A DNA stretch of 6,152 nt from an uncultured Sphingobium sp. (GTDB lineage Bacteria > Pseudomonadota > Alphaproteobacteria > Sphingomonadales > Sphingomonadaceae): contig CAJYHD010000162.1 of NCBI GenBank assembly GCA_913773715.1, positions 1 to 6,152 on the forward strand. Reading direction: 5' to 3'. Position numbers and translations under genes: made by a program. Within the stretch, counting starts at the first letter, position 1. Each line of letters begins with the position of its first letter. This document shows positions 1 through 5,712 of this stretch, piece by piece. The notes beneath the pieces were generated by a model. It searched no databases, was not told where the DNA came from, and saw only the letters and a program-made list of their open reading frames with translations.

Positions 1-162
1 CTCATAGGCGCCCGATCGCCCGCCCACGATGTCGCGGACGCTGGCGAACAGATCGCGGAACAGGTTCGCGCCCACGATCACCTCACCGGTAACAATGCCG
101 AGATATTCGCGGGCGGGTTTCCCCTCCAGCCGACTGGTCGTGCTGACGATGATCTCGGACAT
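1..162 (-). CDS. YbjQ/UPF0145 family protein, N-terminal part (cut by the left edge)
   Basis: Reading leftward from the ATG at 162, the frame is open for 54 codons to the edge. It contains Y-L-G-I-V-T-G-E at residues 20-27, G-A-N-L-F-R-D at 31-37 and [11 protein letters not shown] at 44-54. These match, as I recall it, the conserved first half of the YbjQ/UPF0145 family (Pfam YbjQ_1, described as a putative heavy-metal-binding domain). Family members are about 105 residues, so roughly half is missing beyond the edge. The start is supported by GGAGAG (168-173 on the plus strand, read leftward) five bases ahead of the ATG. Members form small cytoplasmic oligomers and their physiological role is not established; metal binding is inferred only from the family name. 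It is divergent from the HEPN-like gene, with 66 bp between the two start codons. Confidence 0.9.
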   Translation of the reverse strand, partial: MSEIIVSTTSRLEGKPAREYLGIVTGEVIVGANLFRDLFASVRDIVGGRSGAYE

Positions 163-228
163 GGGCGCTCTCCGTTGATATTCTCAAAACCAAGGCTACC
201 CATAAAGAGCGCACCAAGGAATTACAAA
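163..228. promoter_or_regulatory. Divergent spacer with inverted repeat and possible -35
   Basis: This 66-bp spacer must hold the control signals for ybjQ (leftward) and the HEPN-like gene (rightward). GCGCTCT at 165-171 and AGAGCGC at 206-212 form a perfect 7-bp inverted repeat with a 34-base spacer; the left arm overlaps the ybjQ ribosome binding site. TTGATA at 175-180 resembles a -35 box for the rightward gene, but the best -10 (CATAAA, 201-206) is 20 bases away, so the promoter call is weak. Confidence 0.3.
216..220 (+). promoter_or_regulatory. Ribosome binding site fixing the HEPN-like gene start
   Basis: AAGGA lies 8 bases before the ATG at 229. It favours that ATG over an in-frame TTG at 175, which would add 18 residues and overlap the ybjQ leader. 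Confidence 0.7.
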
Positions 229-870
229 ATGACGAACAACCAATCGATCAAAGGAATGAGCTTTTTAGCTACGTTGTCAGCAGATATCGAGCATGTGCTC
301 AAGCAAGTTCAAACATCAGATACTGCTTCTGATCGTCGCAATGCGCTCCGAACGATAATATCCGCTATGGAGGGGGCTGCGTGGGTTTACCGGATGCATA
401 TCCTGTCCATGCTTGAAGAACTGGACAGATCCACTCCTATGCTGGAGCGGGCATTCTCCGAAACCTCACTATATGTGAGTGAAAACGGGCAGATTAGAGA
501 ACAGCCGCGCTTTGTATCTACGACCGCTATGATCCGTCTGACAACACGCGTAGCTCAAGATTTATGTCCAGGCTTACACGTTGATTTTAACGAGGTTGGT
601 TGGCAGGAATTGCAAAAGGCAATTAAGGTTCGTAATCGCATAACACATCCTAAAAGCCTGTCTGATCTCTCAGTCACACATGAGGATGTTGAACAAGCTC
701 ATGCCGGCTTCGACTGGTTATTGACCACCTTGGTTTCTGTTATGGAATCTACACTTCATGAGCTATCAACATACGCGATTGAAGCCAAGAAAATCGTCGA
801 GGGGCTTCGCTCTGGCGATCCCGACACAATCGCCCTTTATGAGCGAGTGCGTCGGGAGCCGGAAAATTGA
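229..870 (+). CDS. HEPN-like protein with an RNxxxH motif, probable foreign gene
   Basis: This encodes 213 residues, mostly helical by appearance and without a signal peptide or membrane segment. The key sign is R135-N136-R137-I138-T139-H140, followed by P-K. This is the Rx4H form of the HEPN signature, with the polar residue (N) that usually follows the catalytic arginine in HEPN RNases. The motif sits in a helix-rich stretch, about residues 123-180, that fits the last two helices of a HEPN four-helix bundle. HEPN proteins include toxin RNases, abortive-infection and CRISPR-associated nucleases, and some inactive or substrate-binding members; which applies here is not visible. No nucleotidyltransferase (MNT) antitoxin or other partner gene lies beside it. 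Base composition is unlike the neighbours: three lines I counted had 26 of 60 G+C, against 42 of 60 in a pyk line, with many A/T-ending codons (TTA, ATA, ACA). Horizontal acquisition is inferred from this. The CDS is sure; the HEPN assignment is moderate. Confidence 0.8.
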   Translation: MTNNQSIKGMSFLATLSADIEHVLKQVQTSDTASDRRNALRTIISAMEGAAWVYRMHILSMLEELDRSTPMLERAFSETSLYVSENGQIREQPRFVSTTAMIRLTTRVAQDLCPGLHVDFNEVGWQELQKAIKVRNRITHPKSLSDLSVTHEDVEQAHAGFDWLLTTLVSVMESTLHELSTYAIEAKKIVEGLRSGDPDTIALYERVRREPEN

Positions 871-879
871 GCGCTTACC

Positions 880-1122
880 TTATTCCATGCCAAGCGCGGC
901 AAGATAGGTTTGGAGGATCGCTTCCATTTCTTGCCGGTCATGCGGCTGCATTTTCCGAAGGCGAACAATTTGCCGCATGATCTTACCGTCATATCCAGTT
1001 GCCTTAGCTTCCAGATAGACATCCTTGATGTCGTCACCGATGCCCTTCTTTTCTTCCTCAAGACGTTCGATACGCTCGATAAAAAGCCGTAGCTGGTCGG
1101 CGGCGACGTTGCCCTCGCTCAT
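880..1122 (-). CDS. gapR: GapR-family (DUF2312) nucleoid-associated protein
   Basis: This encodes an 80-residue, highly charged protein that matches DUF2312. It has a coiled-coil-like helix, [13 protein letters not shown] at residues 13-25, then [15 protein letters not shown] at 31-45, a basic stretch [11 protein letters not shown] at 47-57, and a C-terminal helix ending L-A-A-L-G-M-E. In Caulobacter, GapR binds overtwisted, AT-rich DNA as a multimer, assists type II topoisomerases during replication and is important for growth. The same role is inferred here. The ATG at 1122 is chosen because CGGAGA (1131-1136, read leftward) lies 8 bases ahead and the family begins here; an upstream in-frame ATG at 1194 would overlap the preceding gene. 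It follows the DUF1244 gene by 43 bases in the same direction, so the two are probably co-transcribed. Its stop is 9 bases from the stop of the convergent HEPN-like gene. Confidence 0.93.
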   Translation of the reverse strand: MSEGNVAADQLRLFIERIERLEEEKKGIGDDIKDVYLEAKATGYDGKIMRQIVRLRKMQPHDRQEMEAILQTYLAALGME

Positions 1123-1130
1123 GTCATATG

Positions 1131-1136
1131 TCTCCG
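1131..1136 (-). promoter_or_regulatory. Ribosome binding site fixing the gapR start
   Basis: Read leftward, CGGAGA lies 8 bases before the ATG at 1122. It supports the 80-residue form rather than the 104-residue extension. Confidence 0.65.
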
Positions 1137-1165
1137 TATGTGTGTGAATCGGTTGGCGGACGCCT

Positions 1166-1465
1166 CTAATGATTATCCGCGTTCTTCGCCACACTCTCCT
1201 TCATCCGCGCGATCTGTTCCGATGTCGCCTCGCCCTGATGCTGCGCCTTCCATTCGGAAAACGGCATGCCGTGGATGATTTCCCGCGCTTCGTCCTTATT
1301 GAGATTGCCGTCGGCTTCGGCGATCCAGTCGGCCAGGCAGTTGCGGCAGAAACCAGCCAATCCCATCAAATCAATGTTCTGCACGTCTGTCCTGTGCTGC
1401 AAATGCGCCACCAACCGTCGGAAGGCGGTTGCAGCGGCGGCATCTGTGAGTATGGTGTCGGCCAT
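1166..1465 (-). CDS. DUF1244 family protein
   Basis: The 99-residue protein matches DUF1244 (PF06844) over most of its length. Recognisable blocks are [13 protein letters not shown] at residues 22-34, [12 protein letters not shown] at 36-47, [11 protein letters not shown] at 58-68 and E-W-K-A-Q-H-Q at 71-77. The C-x-x-C pair (C40 and C43) is conserved in the family as I remember it and might bind metal or be redox active, but no biochemical function is known to me. The length is typical. No signal peptide is seen, so it should be cytoplasmic. A purine-rich AAAGGA lies about 11 bases before the ATG at 1465, somewhat far for a ribosome binding site. It is the first gene of a likely two-gene operon with gapR and is divergent from pyk. 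Confidence 0.92.
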   Translation of the reverse strand: MADTILTDAAAATAFRRLVAHLQHRTDVQNIDLMGLAGFCRNCLADWIAEADGNLNKDEAREIIHGMPFSEWKAQHQGEATSEQIARMKESVAKNADNH

Positions 1466-1573
1466 CGGCGGGAGTATCCTTTCGCTGATTTACATCATCC
1501 TGTCGTGCAGCACGGATAACCCATAACGACGCCCCGGCAAGCCTGGGAGCGATCATGTTGGTCAGGAGAAACC
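1466..1573. promoter_or_regulatory. Divergent control region between the DUF1244 gene and pyk
   Basis: This 108-bp spacer must contain promoters in both directions. It holds an 11-bp palindrome, CGTGC-A-GCACG, at 1504-1514. TTTACA at 1489-1494 and GATAAC at 1515-1520 could be a weak -35/-10 pair for pyk, with a long 20-base spacing that the palindrome would occupy. AGGAG at 1564-1568 is the pyk ribosome binding site, 5 bases ahead of its ATG. The promoter boxes are guesses; the palindrome and ribosome site are directly visible. Confidence 0.4.
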
Positions 1574-3025
1574 ATGACGAAGTTACCGCCCCGCTCGCGC
1601 AAGGTCCGCATCCTTGCGACCCTTGGCCCTGCGAGCGACAGCCTTGAAATGATCCGGGCGCTGTATGTCGCAGGGGCCGACGCCTTCCGCATCAACATGA
1701 GCCATGGCGCGCATGAGGATCATGCGGCGCGCATCGCCATCATCCGCAGCCTCGAAAAAGAGTTTAATCGCCCGACCACGATTCTTGGCGATCTTCAGGG
1801 GCCAAAGCTGCGCGTCGGCACGTTCGAAAAAGGGCTGGCCGTCCTCAACACCGGCGCGTCCTTCATTCTCGATCGCGATGAGACGCCGGGCGACGCCGCC
1901 CGCGTCAACCTGCCCCACCCCGAAATCTACGCTGCGCTGGTGCCGGAAACGCGCCTGCTGCTGGACGATGGCAAGATGGTGCTGCGGGTAAAGGCGGTCA
2001 GCGACGCGCGCATAGACACCGTGGTCGAGGTTGGCGGAACGCTCTCCAACCGCAAGGGCGTCAACGTGCCGGACGTAGTGGTGCCGGTCCCTGCGCTCAC
2101 CGACAAGGATCGCCGCGACCTTGCCTTCGCGATCGAACAGGGCTGCGACTGGATCGCGCTCAGCTTCGTGCAGCGGCCCGAGGATCTGGCCGAAGCGCGC
2201 AAGCTGATGGGCGGCTATGGCGCGTTGATGGCGAAGATCGAGAAGCCAGCCGCCGTCCAGCGGTTGGAAGAAATCATAGAGCTGGCCGATGGCGTGATGG
2301 TGGCGCGTGGCGATCTAGGCGTCGAACTGCCGCCGCAAGCCGTGCCACCGCTTCAGAAGCAAATCGTCGCGACTGCGCGGCGCTTGGGTCGTCCGGTCGT
2401 CGTTGCGACGCAGATGCTCGAATCGATGATCAAGGCACCGACGCCGACCCGCGCCGAAGTGTCGGACGTCGCGACGGCAGTTTACGACGGCGCGGACGCG
2501 GTGATGCTGTCGGCGGAGACGGCGGCGGGCGACTGGCCGGTCGAGGCCGTCTCCATCATGAACAGCATCGCCAACAGCGTCGAGCGTGATCCGGGTTATC
2601 TCGCCCGGCTGCACTTCACCGAAACATTGCCTGATCCCACGACAGCGGACGCTCTGGCCGAAAGCGCAGGCAATATCGTCAACGTCGTCGGCGCAAGCGC
2701 GATCACCTGCTTCACATCCTCCGGCAGCACGGTCCGCCGCGTTGCCCGCGAACGTCCCTCGGCACCGATCCTTGCCCTCACCCCCCGCCAGGATACCGCG
2801 CGCAAGCTCGGCCTCACCTGGGGCGTCCATGCGGTACGGACCAAGGACATCGGCAATTTCGAGGAAATGATCGGCAAGGCCCGCCGCATGGCTTTGCGCC
2901 ACGGCATGGCCGAAAAGGGCGGACGCATCGTGGTGCTGGCCGGTGTTCCCTTCGGCACCCCCGGCTCGACCAACGTGCTGCATGTTTCGGTTGTGCGCGG
3001 CGACGAACTCAAGGGCCACGAGTAA
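1574..3025 (+). CDS. pyk: Pyruvate kinase
   Basis: This is a full-length 483-residue cytoplasmic enzyme catalysing phosphoenolpyruvate + ADP to pyruvate + ATP, the last step of glycolysis and, in sphingomonads, of the Entner-Doudoroff route. The TIM-barrel A domain begins at about residue 9 (K-V-R-I-L-A-T-L-G-P). R39-I-N-M-S-H-G binds substrate and nucleotide. L-G-D-L-Q-G-P-K-L-R at 71-80 starts the B-domain insertion, which runs to about 165. M-A-K-I-E-K-P at 219-225 carries the catalytic lysine K221 and metal ligand E223; A-R-G-D-L-G-V-E-L at 244-252 carries metal ligand D247; V-A-T-Q-M at 277-281 includes T279. The C domain spans about 350-479. K78 stands where K+-dependent pyruvate kinases have glutamate, which in published family comparisons goes with K+-independent activity; this is a prediction. 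No allosteric effector site can be read with confidence. A good ribosome binding site (AGGAG, 1564-1568) precedes the ATG, and a hairpin terminator follows 9 bases after the stop. Confidence 0.98.
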   Translation: MTKLPPRSRKVRILATLGPASDSLEMIRALYVAGADAFRINMSHGAHEDHAARIAIIRSLEKEFNRPTTILGDLQGPKLRVGTFEKGLAVLNTGASFILDRDETPGDAARVNLPHPEIYAALVPETRLLLDDGKMVLRVKAVSDARIDTVVEVGGTLSNRKGVNVPDVVVPVPALTDKDRRDLAFAIEQGCDWIALSFVQRPEDLAEARKLMGGYGALMAKIEKPAAVQRLEEIIELADGVMVARGDLGVELPPQAVPPLQKQIVATARRLGRPVVVATQMLESMIKAPTPTRAEVSDVATAVYDGADAVMLSAETAAGDWPVEAVSIMNSIANSVERDPGYLARLHFTETLPDPTTADALAESAGNIVNVVGASAITCFTSSGSTVRRVARERPSAPILALTPRQDTARKLGLTWGVHAVRTKDIGNFEEMIGKARRMALRHGMAEKGGRIVVLAGVPFGTPGSTNVLHVSVVRGDELKGHE

Positions 3026-3034
3026 GCAGACAGA

Positions 3035-3056
3035 GGGGCGGTGGAAACGCCGCCCC
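3035..3056. terminator. Bidirectional hairpin terminator between pyk and the LysR gene
   Basis: GGGGCGGTG (3035-3043) pairs with CGCCGCCCC (3048-3056) over 9 bp, one of them U-G, closing a GAAA tetraloop (3044-3047). It lies 9 bases after the pyk stop and directly after the stop of the convergent LysR gene. No long T-tract follows on either strand (TTCACCCCC rightward, TCTGTCTGC leftward), so it may act as a strong stem or mRNA 3' end protector rather than a textbook terminator. Confidence 0.7.
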
Positions 3057-3057
3057 T

Positions 3058-3936
3058 TCACCCCCTCTTGAGATGTCGTGCCAGGAAGTCGATGCAGGAC
3101 CGAACCTTGATCGATTCCGCCTGCGCCGGCAGATAGAGCGCCGCGATTACCGAGGGCGGCAGGCGCAGTTCGGGAAGCACCGGCTCCAGCAAGCCCTTGT
3201 CGAGATCGTCCGCTACCTCCCACAGCGACTTGATCACCACGCCCGCGCCGTCGAGCGCCCAGGCGCGCGCCAGTTCCGCATCGTTGGTGCTGAGCGTGAC
3301 ACGCGGCCCTGTCTCTTCTTCGACGATCGCCCGCCAAAGCGGCTGCTGCGCCTCCCCGACGATGATATTGTCGTGCGAGGCGAGTTCAGCCACGCGCTTT
3401 GGACGCCCCCGGCGATTGAGGTAGGCGGGGGACGCGCACAATGTCCTCGGATTGTCAGCCAGATGCTTCATCATCAGCGCGGAATCGGGCGGCGGATCGA
3501 AGCAGATTGCAATATCATGCCCGCTCTCGACTAGATTGGTCGCCTGTTCCGCTGTTTCCAGATGCACAGTCACATCGGGGTGGAGAATCGCATAATCGCG
3601 AAACAGCGGTGCGAGCCGCGTGCGCCCCGCCCCAATGGTGGTGACGACGCGCAACAGTCCTGCCGCCTCCGTAGCCCGGCGCATCACGTCGGTTTCCACG
3701 TTGTCGATGGCGGACAGGGCCTGCCCCGCCTTCTCGAACAGCAGGGACCCTTCTTCCGTGAGGCTAAGATGCCGACTGTTGCGCCGGATGAGCAGCACGC
3801 CCAATCGCTGCTCCAGTTGCGAAAGCCGCCGACTGGTCGCCGCGAGCGAAAGCCCCAGTCGCTTCGCCGCTTCGGACAGTGTTCCCGATTCGGCAATTCG
3901 GACGAAGGATTCGATCTCGGCAAATCTGTCGGGCAT
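3058..3936 (-). CDS. LysR-type transcriptional regulator
   Basis: This 292-residue protein has the usual LysR length and order. The N-terminal winged helix-turn-helix spans about residues 4-62: F-V-R-I-A-E-S-G-T-L-S-E-A-A-K-R-L-G at 11-28, then S-R-R-L-S-Q-L-E-Q-R-L-G-V-L-L at 35-49 and L-T-E-E-G at 59-63. A linker helix follows, and a periplasmic-binding-protein-like effector domain runs from about 93 to 288 (V-V-T-T-I-G, then D-I-A-I-C-F-D at 141-147). A hydrophobic D-G-A-G-V-V-I at 229-235 is typical of the second subdomain. The effector is not predictable. The ATG at 3936 is chosen by alignment to the family start (M-P-D-R-F-A-E-I-E-S-F); no good ribosome site precedes it, so translation may be weak or leaderless-like. 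The gene is divergent from the small membrane protein and bestrophin genes, the usual LysR layout, so these are its likely targets along with itself. Confidence 0.93.
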   Translation of the reverse strand: MPDRFAEIESFVRIAESGTLSEAAKRLGLSLAATSRRLSQLEQRLGVLLIRRNSRHLSLTEEGSLLFEKAGQALSAIDNVETDVMRRATEAAGLLRVVTTIGAGRTRLAPLFRDYAILHPDVTVHLETAEQATNLVESGHDIAICFDPPPDSALMMKHLADNPRTLCASPAYLNRRGRPKRVAELASHDNIIVGEAQQPLWRAIVEEETGPRVTLSTNDAELARAWALDGAGVVIKSLWEVADDLDKGLLEPVLPELRLPPSVIAALYLPAQAESIKVRSCIDFLARHLKRG

Positions 3937-4156
3937 CGGAGACAAGTTAGATTTGGCCTGCTGCAACGCAATAGGCACCCTGTTGCAGCTTCGTAGGCTT
4001 TTGTTGCTGCGTCTCTCCTGATGCGCCGAATTGTAACGTTTGCTTGCTTGGTTCAATGTCGTGCAACCTTCCCTTGCGCAAGGCAGTTCGCGTTGACGAT
4101 GCTTTTTGCAACGCATCATTTTCAACGAAAGAAGGTCTGAATGAGGAGCAATTCGC
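3937..4156. promoter_or_regulatory. Divergent control region with TGCAAC-type repeats
   Basis: This 220-bp spacer separates the LysR gene from the membrane-protein genes and is unusually rich in one motif. CTGCAAC (3961-3967) and GTTGCAG (3982-3988) form a perfect 7-bp dyad with arms about 21 bp apart, two DNA turns. The 9-mer TGCAACGCA occurs at 3962-3970 and again at 4107-4115. TGCAAC also occurs at 4062-4067, next to a perfect 12-bp palindrome, CCTTGCGCAAGG (4072-4083). TACAAT (read leftward, 4030-4035) is a good -10 for the LysR gene, with TTGAAC (4051-4056, leftward) as a -35 at a short 15-base spacing. TTGACG (4093-4098) is a plausible rightward -35, with a weak -10 CATCAT (4114-4119); the second TGCAACGCA would then lie between the two boxes. 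The repeats are seen; their role as operators is inferred. Confidence 0.5.
4144..4148 (+). promoter_or_regulatory. Ribosome binding site of the small membrane protein gene
   Basis: AGGAG lies 8 bases ahead of the ATG at 4157. It is strong support that this short reading frame is translated. Confidence 0.65.
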
Positions 4157-4399
4157 ATGGCACTGACGCGTCGTTTCCGGTCAAATTCCGAACAGTCGAT
4201 CAAGTGGAATGACATCGAAGCACTGCCGATCTACGCGGCGATCGCTCTCTGCTTCACATGCCTTGTCTTCGCTCTTCTAGACAATACGCCGACCATTCAT
4301 GCGGTATCGCTCAAGTTGATCGGTATAGTAGGCGGTCTTGCACTTCGCCACGCCTGGCTGAAGCTGGATGAGCAGGATGAGGCGACCGTCAACGCCTGA
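4157..4399 (+). CDS. Small two-helix membrane protein, function unknown
   Basis: This 80-residue protein is not recognised as any family I know. It starts with a basic, polar segment (M-A-L-T-R-R-F-R-S), then a clear hydrophobic helix at about residues 22-41 (A-L-P-I-Y-A-A-I-A-L-C-F and onward), a short polar turn D-N-T-P-T, and a second hydrophobic stretch at about 48-66 interrupted by K53 and R64. It ends in an acidic, polar tail, D-E-Q-D-E. A hairpin in the inner membrane with both ends in the cytoplasm is likely, given the positive N-terminus. A strong ribosome site and GC-ending codons support it as a real gene. The bestrophin gene begins 22 bases after its stop in the same direction, so the two are probably co-transcribed and the small protein may assist or modulate that channel. 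That link is inference from position only. Confidence 0.75.
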   Translation: MALTRRFRSNSEQSIKWNDIEALPIYAAIALCFTCLVFALLDNTPTIHAVSLKLIGIVGGLALRHAWLKLDEQDEATVNA

Positions 4400-4421
4400 C
4401 CCCTAGGAATTTCCCTCCCTC

Positions 4422-5306
4422 ATGATCGTCGGAACGTCTCCACGTATCCGCCAGAGTTTCCAAAAAGCCTGGAGCGTGCTTGCCGCGCTCTTCGTCTGGG
4501 ACATGGCGGTGACCATTTTCTACTTCATTTCCCCCTTCAAGGCGCCCGCGCTGCCGCTTACCATTTTCGGTACGGCGCTCGCGCTGGTCCTCGGTTTCCG
4601 GGTGAACTCCGCCTATCAGCGCTGGTGGGAAGGCCGCATCCTGTGGGGGGCGCTGGTCAATGTCTCACGCAGCTTCGCGCGAGCGGTTCTTGCCTTTCTG
4701 CCCGACGATGTGGAGGCGCGGTCGCTGGCACGCGAACTCGTGCTGCGGCACATCGCCTATGTTCACACGCTGCGCCGCCAACTGCGTCGTCAGGAAACCG
4801 TGAGCGAGATGCAGCGTGTGCTGGGCGAACTGGATCATCCAGAACTCGCCCGACGCAATCCCGCGAACGGTCTGCTGGAAGGTAGCGGTCGCCGCATCGC
4901 GGGTGCGGAGCGGCGCGGGTGGATCGACAGCATCCAGCAGAGCCGCCTCGAATCCATGCTGGTCGATATGTCGAACGCGCAAGGCGGGATGGAGCGGATC
5001 AAGAACACACCGCTGCCTGCGCAATATCGCGCCTTCCCCAAATATTTCACCCGGCTGTTCTGCATCATGCTGCCCGTGGGACTGGTCGAGACGCTCGGCA
5101 TCGCCACACCGATCGGCTCAGCGGTTGCAGGCTTCATGTATCTGGCCGTGCTTCAGATCGGCGATGATCTGGTCGATCCGTTCGGCAACGACGTTCACGA
5201 TCTGCCGCTCGACAGCATCACCACGGTGATCGAAGCCGACCTTAACCAAGCGATCGATCTGCCCGCCCCGCCGCCGGTCGAGCCGGTGGATGGTGTGTTG
5301 TGGTAG
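4422..5306 (+). CDS. Bestrophin-family anion channel (YneE-like)
   Basis: This encodes 294 residues of the bestrophin/RFP-TM family (PF01062), resembling E. coli YneE and Klebsiella KpBest as I recall them. Members are pentameric inner-membrane ion channels. Hydrophobic segments lie at about residues 17-37, 43-59, 209-226 and 230-247. Family blocks visible are G-F-R-V-N-S-A-Y-Q-R-W-W-E at 58-70, R-I-L-W-G at 72-76, N-T-P-L-P at 195-199, L-F-C-I-M-L-P at 212-218 and D-P-F-G-N-D-V-H-D-L-P-L-D at 252-264, the last being the cytoplasmic hallmark. Aligned by eye to KpBest, the pore neck positions would be T51, L55 and F59, the first polar rather than the isoleucine I remember, so ion selectivity may differ. 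KpBest is cation-selective and most animal members are anion-selective, so selectivity here is open. The start begins M-I-V like YneE; AGGAA at 4405-4409 is a rather distant ribosome site. No clear terminator follows before the convergent VOC gene. Confidence 0.93.
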   Translation: MIVGTSPRIRQSFQKAWSVLAALFVWDMAVTIFYFISPFKAPALPLTIFGTALALVLGFRVNSAYQRWWEGRILWGALVNVSRSFARAVLAFLPDDVEARSLARELVLRHIAYVHTLRRQLRRQETVSEMQRVLGELDHPELARRNPANGLLEGSGRRIAGAERRGWIDSIQQSRLESMLVDMSNAQGGMERIKNTPLPAQYRAFPKYFTRLFCIMLPVGLVETLGIATPIGSAVAGFMYLAVLQIGDDLVDPFGNDVHDLPLDSITTVIEADLNQAIDLPAPPPVEPVDGVLW

Positions 5307-5358
5307 CGTCTTGATAAGGCTCGTGGCAGACGGTTGAGGCCGCATAAGGGCGCCGCCG

Positions 5359-5712
5359 TCAGTCCACAATCTTCCCAATCCGCACGAGCAGCCCCGTCGG
5401 ATCGCTCACGGAAAATTCATAGCAGCCCCATGGTTTGAGATGCGGCGCGCCATCCTCGATGATCCGGTCACGCACCCGATCCGCCACGGCATCGACGTCA
5501 TCGACATAGAGGTACAAGCCGAACGGGTTATCCTCGACGTTTTTTGGCCAACCCGCGACGTAGGTCAGGTGCATATGCCATCCCCGGCCATCCTCAAGGA
5601 TGCGATACTGGCCATAGTCGGCGACGACGGCGAAGCCCAGCAACGCGTAGAAAGCCGCGCTTTCATCGAGGTTGCCGCTGGCGATGATGGGGACGGAACG
5701 ATGATCTGCCAT
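5359..5712 (-). CDS. VOC-fold protein (glyoxalase/bleomycin-resistance-like)
   Basis: The 117-residue cytoplasmic protein has the vicinal oxygen chelate layout with two beta-alpha-beta-beta-beta modules. Module one has V-P-I-I-A-S-G-N-L-D-E-S-A-A-F-Y at residues 7-22, L-G-F at 25-27 and H-M-H-L at 46-49. Module two has L-Y-L-Y-V-D-D-V-D-A-V at 66-76 and P-W-G-C-Y-E-F-S-V-S-D-P-T-G at 94-107. The P-W-G-x-x-E-F and D-P-x-G pattern resembles bleomycin-binding/resistance proteins, which sequester drug as dimers, but such proteins in soil and aquatic bacteria are often of unknown substrate. Real drug resistance should not be assumed. The ATG at 5712 has GGGAGA (5718-5723, read leftward) 5 bases ahead. 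It stands alone, converging on the bestrophin gene with 52 bp between stops. Confidence 0.9.
   Translation of the reverse strand: MADHRSVPIIASGNLDESAAFYALLGFAVVADYGQYRILEDGRGWHMHLTYVAGWPKNVEDNPFGLYLYVDDVDAVADRVRDRIIEDGAPHLKPWGCYEFSVSDPTGLLVRIGKIVD

Noticed and set aside
175..228. TTG start at 175 for the HEPN-like gene
   Set aside because: No ribosome site precedes it, whereas AAGGA lies 8 bases ahead of the ATG at 229.
1123..1194. N-terminal extension of GapR to an ATG at 1194
   Set aside because: It would overlap the DUF1244 coding end, lacks family similarity and ignores the good ribosome site at 1131-1136.
2315..3337. Long leftward open frame of 340 codons across pyk and the LysR gene
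   Set aside because: It is antisense to two well-supported genes, is low in recognisable motifs and is typical of spurious frames in GC-rich DNA.
3937..4215. Extension of the LysR reading frame to an ATG at 4215 (385 residues)
   Set aside because: The extra 93 residues have no family resemblance, cover the repeat-rich control region and overlap the start of the divergent membrane-protein gene. LysR proteins begin near residue M-P-D-R-F.
5307..5358. CGTCT...AGACG repeat as a terminator between the bestrophin and VOC genes
   Set aside because: The stem is only 5 bp around a 16-base loop with no T-tract on either side.
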